This document shows positions 1 to 10,509 of a stretch of DNA of 64,000 bases, piece by piece. The position numbers and the translations under genes were made by a program. The notes under the pieces are model-generated. The model was not told the DNA's origin, searched no databases, and saw only the letters and a program-made list of their open reading frames with translations. Origin of the DNA: Locusta migratoria (Eukaryota > Arthropoda > Insecta > Orthoptera > Acrididae); NCBI GenBank assembly GCA_026315105.1, contig CM048751.1, positions 337,388,649 to 337,452,648 of the forward strand, read 5' to 3'. Numbering within the stretch: position 1 is the stretch's first letter; each line of letters begins with the position of its first letter.

Positions 1-603
1 CAGCAAGTCACCTGTTGAAAAGTACTAAAGTTAATAAACAACTAGCGCGATAACACCTCCTGAAATCTAAAACTTTAATAATTTAACTACAATACACAAA
101 CACTTATTAGAACTTAGCTTTCGGAGACCGCTACGGCTGGAACCACTCGTCACCAGATGTAAACAAAGCAGTAAGACGTCGATGCCGGCGCACACGCGAA
201 CACAAATAACACCACTTAAAGCAATTACAGCACAACAAACGCTAAAATAACTGACGAACCTTTACTATAACACCTCTAGATTGAATATTGTCACGAAATA
301 ACAATTAAAATAATTATATTAATCCTAAAATTATATAAAAAATCGAGAGCGATGTGCACAGCAGTCCAGCACTCGTGACGTCACGCCAAAGACACGATGG
401 TAGACAACAATGGATTCTTGTTCAAGGACTCTAAGGACGGTAATGTTCCTGATGAAGCCACGAACGTCTGTCGTCGATAATCGTGGGGATGGGAAGGTTT
501 CTCTTGAACTGTCATACAGAGGACCCATGACATGATCAAGATCCAGGACATTGAAGCTGGCTCCACAGGGATCATAACAGTGGGTCGCTGTTTCTCCAGG
601 AGA
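1..603. other. No gene recognised; probable upstream intron of the host gene
   Basis: AT-rich in 1-330 and more balanced in 340-600. I see no coding signal or known repeat motif. Because the exon at 978 begins with a splice acceptor, this stretch is most likely intronic (inference). Confidence 0.35.
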
Positions 604-685
604 GGGAGCAATGCCGCGAGAGACTAAGAGCAGAGACTGCGGTGCTGAAGGTCGCCAGTTCAATCCCGCCCACCGGCAAGAATTT
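604..685 (+). repeat. tRNA-like sequence (SINE head or tRNA pseudogene)
   Basis: The stretch has a B-box-like AGTTCAATCC at 658-667 and an A-box-like segment (ATGCCGCGAGAGACTAAG) about 45 bases upstream, the normal spacing of a pol III internal promoter. It runs straight into an AT-rich body. I cannot fold a convincing complete cloverleaf, so a functional tRNA is unlikely. A tRNA-derived SINE head is the simplest reading. Confidence 0.4.
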
Positions 686-689
686 ATTT

Positions 690-906
690 CTTTGTAATTA
701 ACAATTCCAGAATGTTCTACATCTTTCTTATGTTCACTTGTAAATTCTATTTGTTTCTTATGTTAACTGTTCTTCTAATTTCTGGTAAATTCTGTCTGTG
801 TATAAATAGCAGAGCACTCTGCCTGAGAGGCAGTCAGTGCTGCGTGTATGTTGAGTTCGTAATAAACGTGCATTGAGTATAAGTGCTGCGTTCAGTTGCC
901 TTCTAA
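690..906 (+). mobile_element. Putative short LTR (solo) with TATA box and poly(A) signal
   Basis: The segment has the promoter-then-terminator layout of a retrotransposon LTR: GTATAAATAGCAGAGC near 800 (TATA box), then AATAAACGTG near 862 (polyadenylation signal) about 60 bases on. It may run from a TGTTCTAC start (713) to a ...TTCA end. I found no second LTR, primer-binding site or polypurine tract in the window, so it would be solo or truncated. It lies about 70 bases upstream of a splice acceptor. Boundaries and family are uncertain. Confidence 0.4.
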
Positions 907-977
907 TTCAAGCCTGCTTCTATTTCAACACGATAATCACATGCTGACACTTTATCTATTCATAATGTTTGTTTCAG

Positions 978-1301
978 AATTCCAGGAGTGGAAAACCAAA
1001 GAAGAGAAGGAAACCAAAAGTAGCTTTGTACAACACTGTGGTGCTAGGCGTACAAAGGATGGTACAGAAAGGATCACTTTTGTTTGCCATAGGAGTGGGA
1101 AGTTTCAGTCTTCATCTACAGGCAAAAGGCTGCTGAAGTCACAAGGCAGCATAAAGTTGGGAAGTCATTGTACAGCAGCTATAGAACTACACAGAGAAGA
1201 TAGTGGGCCATGTACCGTTGTTTATTTCAAAACACACTTTGGCCACGAACAGCATATTGGGTTGCTGCAGCTCACTAGATCTGACAGGGAGATCATTGCA
1301 C
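978..1301 (+). CDS. Internal exon: FLYWCH/FAR1-like zinc-binding domain, insect family of unknown function
   Basis: This 108-codon exon is open throughout. It is preceded by a pyrimidine-rich tract and TTTGTTTCAG (acceptor, 977) and followed by GTAAGT (donor, 1302-1307). It enters and leaves in phase 1. The translation (numbered from the first whole codon, Phe) starts FQEWK and has candidate metal ligands Cys36, Cys64, His86 and His89, the C-C-H-H layout of WRKY-GCM1/FLYWCH/FAR1 folds. RLLKSQGSIK in the middle and a tail DREIIA are hallmarks of a large insect family of uncharacterised proteins; DNA binding is inferred from the fold. The coding sequence continues C|GT into the exon at 32186, giving the family motif IARQIAKGV across the junction. 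Earlier exons lie outside the window. The family may derive from MULE-type transposases, but no catalytic domain is seen here. Confidence 0.8.
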
Positions 1302-1457
1302 GTAAGTTTTGACTTTACTTCATAAATGTTATACTCCAGCTTTTGTGATTGTCACTGTTGGAGGAGAAACCATAGTCTATTCAGTAGGGCACTTTGTTAA
1401 AAAAAAATCAGATCTTTCCATGTGTGACATTATAGTCACTGCGTGTGGTGTGTGTGT

Positions 1458-1476
1458 GGGGGGGGGGGGGGGGGGG
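1458..1476 (+). repeat. Poly(G) tract after a (GT)n run
   Basis: About 19 consecutive G follow a short GT run. Similar tracts occur at 2175-2190 and 3848-3858. They are prone to length variation and could form a G-quadruplex. Confidence 0.9.
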
Positions 1477-1622
1477 TGGCGGCAAAAGGTCATTTTAGAG
1501 TGGATATAGAGAATGATTCAGTGAGAAAGTAAAAGACATTGTGTGGAACTGTTGTTTTGAGTGAAAGGTCTGAGGTTGTTTTCTAAGGTTGTGAGTTCTC
1601 ACAAATATATTGCAAAGACGAA

Positions 1623-1676
1623 ATTCTTGAATAAAATACTCTTGGTTGCAACCAAGATAGACTTTTATTCAAGAAT
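1623..1676. repeat. 54-bp two-stem hairpin (perfect inverted repeat)
   Basis: The outer arms ATTCTTGAATAAAA (1623-1636) and its exact complement (1663-1676) enclose the inner arms CTTGGTTG (1641-1648) and CAACCAAG (1649-1656). Only small unequal bulges (4 and 6 nt) separate the stems. It is probably the remnant of a foldback element; the family is unknown. Confidence 0.75.
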
Positions 1677-3780
1677 ATTGCAAAGATCTAGGAAATAGTT
1701 TTCATTTGGCAGTAATGGGTTATCTAATTGGGTTTTTGACATACAAATTATTGTACCAGGTCTTGTGTGGGGGCTGGTTGTAAAATCTATTTTCTCATGG
1801 GGGACGATGGAGATGTCAAAAGTGCTCTTCAACATCTGAATCCAGTATAGAAAGATGTTGTTGGCAGAAGAAATTCCCACATACCACTGCCATTTTCAAT
1901 GTTTTCACATCTGACAGGAAAAGGTATTGACGTAATAGTGTAAGTTAATTGGAGACCTTTTTTAATTAACTTATTCTTAGTGGGGGAGAGAGTTTAGGTA
2001 GGCAACTGGGTCTGAATTTTTCGAAGCCCTAGGGGAGGTAGTTGGAGGAAATGTTGTATCACATATTTTTTTTAGAGACCTGACTAATTTTTTTATAAAT
2101 TTTTATTCATTTTATTTTATTATATTGTATTTCATAGGAGATGTACACTTGTGATTGTTTTATTAGGTGTGTGTGGGGGGGGGGGGGGGGTTTCTGAATG
2201 GGCTCCAAGAAGGCTGGAGCAATTGTTGATGAAATCTTCAGTTTAGCCTGCTTGTATCATGCCATTCTTCTGTTACTGCAGTGCTATCACTTGTGGTGCT
2301 AGCAGGGATTCAGTGTCTGTTCGTGTTAGACTGTACATCACATCAATTGTGCTGCTACAGTTGCCTATTCTTTCTCTGCTATTCTTACCTATTGTTATCA
2401 CTGCCCATTGTTATTTAAAATTAAATATTTCATCATTTATTTTAGTACTGATGTAAACATCATTCAACCATTGTCAATTGTTTTCATTTCAAGCCCTTGT
2501 TTGCTAATTTGGCACCACATGAGGGTGTAGTGTGGTAGTGTTTTTACAGAAATTCACTACTCTAAAACTGAGGTTAAAAGGCTTTTGGCCAGTTTTGAAA
2601 TGCCCTAGAAAATACAGAATTTCAGGACTAAAACTTATATACTGCAGGTACTTATGTAAATATGTAGCACAGAAACATAATATTATTAGTGAGTCTTCTT
2701 GCATAGCTATTCATTGTCTGAAAAGTAACAATTTTAAATGTCTTCCATGTCCTTACGTACGTGTGGGGTTCATTTCTTCCTGAACATACTGGTTTTTTAA
2801 TTTTTCTGATATCTCTTAAAATAACTGGCAATTAAACTTTTCGCAAACCATGTTTTCAATGAAAAGTTTTCCAGCTGCCATTTTAAAATGGGTGCCAGAA
2901 GAAAACTATGGTTTATAATTCTTTTTTTCAAATGGTGTTTTGTGACTCCCTATCTATAGGGAACATACAAGAAAAAAATCTGGAAAATAAAAAATGTTGA
3001 CCGACATTGCCTGGATGATTTGAAATGGATTGACCCTGGTACAGAATATAAATTCCACACAAACTAAGCCAAGGTGGGTATTTAGTTGAAGAAAGTCATT
3101 CCGTGGAAAGTTATCTAACCAATGACACCATGTGATAGTTTGTACTTATCAAGGTGCAACACCTTTGTCAGGTTCAGGTACTGGTTGGACAGTAACCTGA
3201 AAATATTTCCAAAAAATCTTCACGTCCTTTTCAAGCTACACAAAAGAAGTCTGCATACTGGATAACAACTTGATATATTATTCATTTATCAATCCAAAAA
3301 CATCATGGCATTTTATTAACAATCTTGTGATGCGTTTTCTAGTCTGAGGCGTTTACATAATGGTGTGGGCTACTGCTCAGAGCATGTGTTTCTCAAAGAG
3401 AAAGGCAATATATTGCTCCCTCGTACATTATCTCACAAAATGACCAGGATGAAATTTGAAAGTTAAGAACTCACATGAAGGCTTACTGTAATCATTTTTC
3501 TTCTGAACTACAGGCAACAGACAAAGTAGCATGTGATATTGGCACACAAGGTACTCTCTGGTGCACACAGTCATATGGCTTGTGGAATGGAGATGTTCAA
3601 CAACTAACTGATCCATTTTACAGTGAACCTCCAATATCTCTTTCTATTGTAGGGAAAGAAGACTAGGGGTGCATTCCATCATATGGAAAAGTGTTCCAAA
3701 CTGGAATGAATAACTAAATATGATGCAAGCATCTTGTAAGGAGACCTCACACTATTGCGCAATGCCCCAGGAGTATCTCA
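1677..3780. other. Intronic, nothing recognised
   Basis: Mostly AT-rich, with a poly(G) tract at 2175-2190. The short open frames show no family motif and no splice-site support. No repeat match recognised. Confidence 0.5.
2175..2190 (+). repeat. Poly(G) tract after a (GT)n run
   Basis: About 16 G directly after GTGTGTGT, as at 1458. Confidence 0.85.
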
Positions 3781-4400
3781 AGGGTTGCCACAAGTTCTAG
3801 AAATCAGGGAATATCCAGTGTGTCAGGGGAATGCCAGGGAAATTTGAGGGGGGGGGGGAGGTTAAAATATTATTTTTGTCTTGATGGATGGTTTGTTTAC
3901 AGTGGCACCAAACATTGGAATTAACAAAGAGAATGGTTTTCTCATAAGGGAGTCGAAGTGTGGCAGCTGGGGATGACGGTTGTGTGACTGTGTTGTGCAC
4001 CTGTGAGATTGCGTGAATGCTCTATTTTCTGAAGAAGGCCATAGCTGATAGCTCAAAGTGTTGTATGTGTTTGTCTTTTTTTGTGCCTGTTGCAGCTTGA
4101 CGCAACATCTTTGCAGACAGTTGTAAACTGTCCTTATTACTAAATTGTTAACTGTATATGGCTTTTATTTACACAACTTAATGTTTACTTGCCCTTCAAA
4201 TCCTAATACTTGAAAAGGATACAGTTATTTTCTGTTCATTCAAAATTATTCAATAACATTTTCTGAATTCATTATATTTTTGTCACATACGTGTGTATAA
4301 AGCCTTCAGATCTCAAAATTTGAAAAGAAAAATGCGAAAGTGTATCTCGATATCTGGGACTTGTCTGGGAATTTCACTTTAGGAAACTGGTGGCAACCCT
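3781..4400. mobile_element. Small DNA transposon with terminal inverted repeats
   Basis: AGGGTTGCCACAAGTT (3781-3796) and the complement of AGGGTTGCCACCAGTT (4385-4400) form 16-bp inverted ends with one mismatch. The CA/CAGGG-like ends recall hAT elements, but I see no convincing 8-bp target duplication. There is no coding capacity. A piece of another foldback family (3962-4155) lies inside. Non-autonomous element; class uncertain. Confidence 0.55.
3962..4155 (+). mobile_element. Half copy of the GTAAACTGTCCTTA foldback MITE family
   Basis: Shares AGAAGGCCAT, AGTGTTGTATGTGT and the end block TTGTAAACTGTCCTTA with the copies at 20101 and 40739. Only the right half is present. Confidence 0.65.
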
Positions 4401-4650
4401 GATTTCAAACGAAACTTTCCACCAAAAATAAAACAATCTCTCATTAATACCTTAATAAACAAATGTCATTTGTATTTTGGCTGAACCTAATTCATAATAT
4501 TTGCGCTTACTCAAACTTAAAAGTACCTTGGAGTACAAAAGCTGTTCAAAGACTACACCCCCACATGTTTTTTGTTTTTAATTGGCTTATTTCCCTTTTT
4601 CATCAAAATATCAATGGCAATTTTAATTTTAGATATAATAAAACAAGTTT

Positions 4651-4708
4651 TGGAGAGCTGCATCAAACCAGTCTCCGGACTGAAGACCACAACAACAACA
4701 ACAAAACA
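4651..4708 (+). mobile_element. RTE-type LINE, 3' terminal 58 bp only
   Basis: Reads TGGAGAGCTGCATCAAACCA, then the terminal GGACTGAAGACCAC and a (CAA)n tail. The same terminus ends the copies at 18905-19822 (+) and 53702-54502 (-). This is an extreme 5' truncation. Confidence 0.75.
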
Positions 4709-4832
4709 AGTTTATTTTAAAAGGTTGAAATTCAACTTCATGTGAAGCAACAGTCATCTGTATAAAGGGCTAGCTGAAAACCTGGTGTTTCCCAGATATT
4801 TATTTAAGCTTTGAGGTGGTACTTCTCATATC

Positions 4833-4835
<3 letters not shown>

Positions 4836-4895
<60 letters not shown>
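4836..4895. repeat. (CT)n microsatellite
   Basis: About 30 perfect CT units followed by CACACACA. Confidence 0.97.
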
Positions 4896-4904
<9 letters not shown>

Positions 4905-5794
4905 GTGCCATATTTATGGAAGAATATTCAAGAAATAAGGCTATATTGCATAATGTACAAAATAATAACTGCAGTTCCAAGCAAAGAAAGGTAGTCATAA
5001 ATATGTAAATGATATGTAACCGTAATACATTCATTTAATTCAAAACTTGATTGTCAACAATATTTGTGGTTACTTGTCCAAAATCTAATATGAATAAATT
5101 CTTTGGAGAGCCCCTTCCTGAGCAAGTGACATTTAGTTGTCTGTGTGAGAAACATGAATTTAATGGGTTGCCCTATGATTTATTAATCATAATAGAAAAT
5201 TTAAGTCTCACTGAAAACTAGTCTCTTAAAGTTAAAAGGAAGATCTGCCAGAAATAATAGGTATTCTTTGGCTGTACACTGTTTCATTATCTTCCTTTCT
5301 CTGTAGCTCTATAGAAGTTTCTTGCTTTTGCCTACAGCCAAGTACACTTCAGTTGGTTCACAGTATTCAACACTACTGTCAGCTTTCAGGAATCTCTTTC
5401 AGCTGATTGGAATATAGGAGTCTCTTAGTAGTAAATACATAAATGTTTTAATAGCTGCTGCTATTTATCATGGTTCTCTTTGTGATTGTAATATTCATCT
5501 AAAATATTAGACTGTGATGTAAAGAGATAAGTGTTCATGAAATATCCTGTTTGAAGCATGAATTATTGTATTTTGTAGCCAAGAAGTATTATTTTTATCA
5601 AGGTGGGGTATGTTGAAATACATTGCTTTTAGTCGAAAGTGATTTTTACTGATAACCCTTTAGTAAAGTTGGTAAGTATGAAACAATCATTCAATTTGCA
5701 GAGACAATCAATTTACAGATACATGTTTTGTCTCAGTTTATCAAAGATATTGAATAGAAGGAAAGGTATTGACTTAAAATTAGTGGCATAGGCA

Positions 5795-7135
5795 GGATTC
5801 TCCACCCTCATGAACCACAGACATTACCGAGGTGGGGTGGCTTGCATGACTCAACGATACAGATAGCTGTACCGTAGGTGCAACTACAGCAAAGGGTTAT
5901 TTGTTGAGAGGCCAGACAAACATGTGGTTCCTGAAGAGGGGGCAGCAGCCTTTTCAGTAGTTATAGGGGCCACAGTCTGGATGACTGACTGAGCCAGCCT
6001 TATAACATCAGCTAAAATGGCTTTGCTATGGATTTACTGCGAACAGGTGAAAGCAAGGGGAATCTACAGTCGTTAATTTTCCCGAGGACATGCAGCATTA
6101 CTGTATGGGTATATGATGATGGCATTCTCTTGGGTAAAATATTCCGGAGGTAAAATAGTCCCCCACTCAGATCTCTGGGCAATGATTACTCAGGAGGAAG
6201 TCGTCATTAAGAAACACAAAACAGGATGCTAATGATGGGAGCATGGAATGTTTTATCTTTTAATCTAGTAGGTAAGTTAGAAAATTTGAAAAGAGAAATG
6301 GATAGGTTTAAGTTTGATATGGTGAGGATTAGTGAAGTTCGGTGTAGGATGAACAGGATTTTTGGTCAGGTGAGTACAGGGTTATTTTACAAAATCAGTT
6401 GGTGGTAATGGAAGAGTAGGTCTTATAATGAATAACAAAATAGGAATGCAGGTAAGTTACTATGAACAGCATAGTGAACACATTATCATAGAAAATATAG
6501 ACACTAAGCCAACACCAACCACAATAGTACACGTTTATATTCCAACTAGCTCTGCTGATGATGGGGAGATCGAAGAAATGTATGATGAGATAAAAGAAAT
6601 TAGTCAGACTGTTAAAAAAAAAAACCAAACTTAATTGTGATGAGGGACTGGAACTTGGTAGTAGGAAAGGGAAGAGAAGAAAATGAAGTAGGTGAATATG
6701 CACTGGGGAAAAGGAATGAAAGATTAGATTGCCTGGTAATCACAAACACATGGTTTAATCATCGTGAAATAATTTTATATATGTGGAACAGTCCAGAAGA
6801 CACTGGGAAATGACAGAGTGACTTTATAATGGTAAGGCAAAGGTTTATAAACAAAGTTTTAAACTGTTAAGACATATCCAGAGGCAGATATAGACTCTGA
6901 CCACAACTTATTGGTTACGAACTGTAGATTACAACATAAGAGATGGCAAAATGGTGGAAAATTAAGGAGATGGAATCTGGACAAATTGAAGGAAGCAGTG
7001 GTGGTTGGAGTTTGAGGGAGCATTAGGCAAGGATTGTCTGAAACGGGGGACAGTAATAAAGTATAAGAAGAATGGGTAGCTCTAAGAGATTGAGTAGTGA
7101 AGGCCGCAGAGGACGTTATAGACAGAAGGACAAGT
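5795..7135 (+). mobile_element. RTE-type LINE, 5' part: 5' UTR and endonuclease (broken)
   Basis: From about 6230 the translation reads GAWNVLSFNLVGKLENLKRE and MDRFKFDMVRISEVRC, the start of an apurinic/apyrimidinic-type endonuclease (the WN..S and SEVR motifs) of the RTE clade, often misannotated as craniofacial development protein 2. Further on are HVYIPTSSADD (6531) and a DWN..VG-like segment near 6650, then NTWF near 6750. Stops and frameshifts break the frame. The upstream 430 bp match the 5' UTR I associate with this family (GAGGTGGGGTGGCTTGC near 5830). The element stops at about 7135, where an inserted block begins, and appears to resume at 13550. Confidence 0.75.
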
Positions 7136-7141
7136 GTTAAG

Positions 7142-7480
7142 TACTAGTTTTAAGTGACTTCAGATAAAATAAACAATCAACTTGTTGAATGATCGTGACT
7201 TTGTACCCGAACTTAACTAGCACCTCAGCAACAAAAATTATAATGATCGATAATACTAATCCTCATATTCTTCGTGCTAAACTTGCTCAAATTGATAAAT
7301 GAATTAATTCAAAATTCCATTCCGCAGGCAGTTTCAATAAGTTGACAAACCCTGAGTAAAATTTTAATTACAGTTCCTACGAGAGTTTTGTTTGTTCCAC
7401 AGCTCATCTATAACTGCTATCGATATTGCAGTATGTCCCTTCGATGCACAAACTACATCACCGGAGGGCACATACTGTCA
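7142..7480 (-). mobile_element. Putative LTR (3' LTR) of a Ty3/gypsy remnant
   Basis: Read on the - strand the segment starts TGTGACAGTATGTGCCCTCC and ends TACTTAACA, the TGT...ACA form of an LTR. It follows the integrase tail (7481-7964) by the expected short spacer. No matching LTR is visible on the other side of the remnant (13131-13545), so the call rests on ends and position. Confidence 0.4.
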
Positions 7481-7964
7481 CACTGGATGGTCTTGGACCC
7501 ACTAAAGAACGAACGGTGTAGCGTTACCTCCAGTACCCCCGAAAAGTGACCTCAACAAACCCCTATGGAAGTTCTAAGAATAGGAGTACAAATCTAGGAC
7601 ACTCGTTATCCGTCATTTGTCAAAGTCTTTCTTTTGTTGGTCAATTTCCCTAATATGTTGGTACAATAAACTTACTTATTTGATTCAAGGTAAGGGCTTA
7701 ACTTGATCAAAATTGTATAACCCTTTAATAATTCCTGAAGATGGTTCTTGAAGTATTAAAGCCTTTGGATGTGGAATCTTGTGGACTTTCAGATAATAAG
7801 AAAAACTTTTTGTATTCTGTCATCTTTAGAACTCTTTCATTGAGCTAATGCTAAAACCAAGTCCCTCACTCGGAAACCTGGTAATTGAACCTCTTGTTTC
7901 AAAGTTCAGCACTCTTAAACCCACTGTTGTTTAACATTACTTTATATAATAGGTTTGGATTTAT
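7481..7964 (-). pseudogene. Ty3/gypsy integrase C-terminal part and spacer (broken)
   Basis: On the - strand, in pieces over several frames, I read VRDLVLALAQ, then KFFLLSES near 7800, then GIIKGLYNF and QVKPLP. This is the order of the integrase C-terminal domain of Ty3/gypsy elements. It continues the integrase core at 11995-12540, from which it is separated by the piggyBac insertion. Stops and frame changes show it is dead. Confidence 0.55.
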
Positions 7965-8009
7965 TTAACCCTAGGATGCATGGTGCCGAAAACACACATG
8001 AATGCATAT

Positions 8010-8030
8010 GCAGGGCCTCCGAGGCCCTGC
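8010..8030. repeat. Subterminal palindrome of the piggyBac element
   Basis: Ten-base arms GCAGGGCCTC and GAGGCCCTGC around a single C. Internal inverted repeats near the ends are typical of piggyBac elements and may bind transposase (inference). Confidence 0.75.
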
Positions 8031-8352
8031 CCTAATTTAAAACTTTCCACTTTTCGTATAATCAAACTCCAAAATTAAATTTATTTCTGTCAAATTTGTT
8101 GTCATATTGAAAGATACCTAAGATACAGTAACAGGATCTGGTGGGCCTGATTAACATTTCATTTAAAAAAAATCTAATAGTGAATTTTTATTAGTTACAT
8201 CGATTTATATACAACATATACAAATAATTTTATTAATTCACTTATAAGTTGCAGTTTACATTTTATAACATTTATTACAACCAATTTCTTCAATTAAAGT
8301 ACACTCATTATTCACAATATTATGTGTATAGGCAATAGTTTGACAAAATTGT

Positions 8353-10157
8353 TCACATAAAATTGAATTTTTCTTCGTTTTCAACATACGGCGAACAAGA
8401 AGCACAAAGAACGCCACTATGTTCCTTATAAATGTTGGTTTTACACTTAATGCATGTCATAGCACTTTTCCTGCATTTATTATATGGGCAATAATTGCAT
8501 CTTCTTCTTTTCCTCAAACAGATAGTTGGTTCGGCAATATGGCATCTTTTTGAACGCCACATCTTTGCGTTGCATCAACGACTTTCTTTGGATAATTAGG
8601 GATCTGAATATGAAGTTCCATTAGTGGTCTTACCATTTCCTCTGCTAAATCTCTTAGGAACAAACACTTTATATCACTTCTTCCACTATGTTATGTCAGA
8701 CGGGCAGAAAATAAAATTTCACTGTTCATTGCTGTGACGTCCTTCATATTCATCTATAATGCAAATGGCCATCTTCTTGTTTGTCTCTTGCAAGTGTAAT
8801 AATGAATTTCTGGTCCATTTGATCTACTCCACCCTTCGTAGACTTATAGAACTTTATAATATCTGGTTTCTTTTTTGCATGAGTGTCATCAATGTTTCTG
8901 TCGTGATGAATTGTGCTAATGAGAACTACAGACTTGTTATTTTTGGGAACATAACTCACCATTGTAATGTCATCTCTAAATGCAAACAAAGAAGAATGAA
9001 TCGTTCTTGAGGCAGATGGTTTCAACTCATTACGAATTTCTGGCTTATTTTGTTTGATTGTTCCCACCACTGTAATTTGCTTCTGAAGCACCTCTTCTGT
9101 CAGCTGCACAATAGTAAAGAAGTTGTCAACAGTAATATTTTTTGATGATCCTTCAATGCTTTTAGCAAGTTCTTTCACCACATTTAATCCAAAATTTTTC
9201 TGAATAGATTCATGGGGCTTTCTCCCCGTGTAAACGATTCCGTATAAAGCATATGCAGATGTAGCATCACATAGCCAAAATATTTTTATGCCATACTTTG
9301 CTGGTTTAGAGGGCATATACAGGTGAAGCTTCATCTTCCACGGAATGGGACTAGCTGTTCGTCAACTGTGAGCGTATCATTGGGAATCGTTCTATTTCTA
9401 CACTTGTCAAGATATAGTTCCCATACATAGCAAATAGCTGCAAGTTTGTCATCTGCAGATTGAGCTTCACGGGTACGCCTGTCATCAAATCTAATCATTC
9501 TCCTTATATCCTCAAATCTATTTACTGACATGGTGGCCTTATATGTAGGATTTCCCTTTTCATCCAAGAATAATTCTGTAATAGAGACATCCCAACTCTT
9601 CAAAACACCAGAAAGCAGTAAAACACCAAGAAAACCCTCCATTTCAGCAAGCGAAACGTTTTTCCATGTTTTACCACGTAAAGCAGCCATTCTTCTGCCT
9701 TCAATATTTGTGCAGTTGATGATTTCCTCTAGTATTCCATGGAGATGAAATAGTCCCGGTCATCCTTAGGTTTACAGGTTTTCAAACCATGGGCTGGACC
9801 AGGTGCCTTCTTTATGATATTATGAACAGGCGTACGAAAAGTTGCAGGAGGATGTAAATTCCAAATCATTCCATTACGACAAATGTATGTGTGGTCTTCT
9901 ATACCTTTTTGTGGTGGTTCTTCATTTTCAGACTCTGATGAAGTAATATTATTGGAAGGACTGTCATCTGCCTCAATATTAACATCTGTAGGTTCATTGG
10001 CCAATTCTTCACTACTTGCATCTTCAAAAATATTTCCTTCCTCACAAGAATCATCTTCAAACCACTGAGCCGCAACACTTTCAAAATTAGCTGCATTTGC
10101 ATGTACCAACTCTCTTGCTTTGCATGTTGAAGCCATAGCAAAAGGCATGTCTCTCAA
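8353..10157 (-). pseudogene. piggyBac transposase, broken by several frameshifts
   Basis: Four pieces in order on the - strand: an acidic N-terminal region (9729-10157), the first core part (9331-9690) with LTVDEQLVPFRGR, the second (8750-9334) with PSKPAKYGIK, ITVDNFF and GGVDQMDQ, and a cysteine-rich C-terminal zinc finger (8353-8562) with CNYCPYNKC, CIKC and CASC. The three catalytic aspartates expected of the family (TVDEQ, VDN, GGVD) are all present. A TGA directly after PFRGR plus a one-base loss shifts the frame near 9335. The frame changes again after DQK near 8800, and once more between the N-terminal and core pieces. The protein cannot be made as one chain. Confidence 0.88.
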
Positions 10158-10509
10158 ACAGCAGCTTGTGCAGCACTAAATGAGTCATACTCGTAACAAT
10201 ATGGGCCTTGCAGCAACAAACTAACTACAGTAACAATGAGGCTGACACAAGTAGCACAGGATAACAATATTATGCAATAATAAAACATTTGATAGCAAAA
10301 AGATCAATAATACACAGACATCGCCAATATGTGAAAGTAGTGAGTGTTATTTTTTAGTTATACTATTACTACTACAGCTACTGCTGCTGTTGGCACTCCT
10401 GTTTCTGGAAATACCACTACAGTTATTGTTGAATTAATAACTGCTTCCAAACAAATGTTGAAGACAATACAGGCTAAAGAACATTTATAAATGTGCGAGG
10501 GCTTCGATT

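Larger units (their letters stand above)
4401..5790. other. Intronic, no gene; one RTE tail and one microsatellite
   Basis: Apart from the RTE 3' tail at 4651-4708 and the (CT)n at 4836-4895, I recognise nothing. 4900-5790 is AT-rich with no open frame of note. Confidence 0.5.

Noticed and set aside
331..663. 110-codon open frame on the - strand
   Set aside because: Overlaps the tRNA-like sequence and has no recognisable domain.
3475..3666. A possible exon after CTACAG at 3512
   Set aside because: The frame has no similarity to the gene family and the join with 1301 gives no conserved motif.
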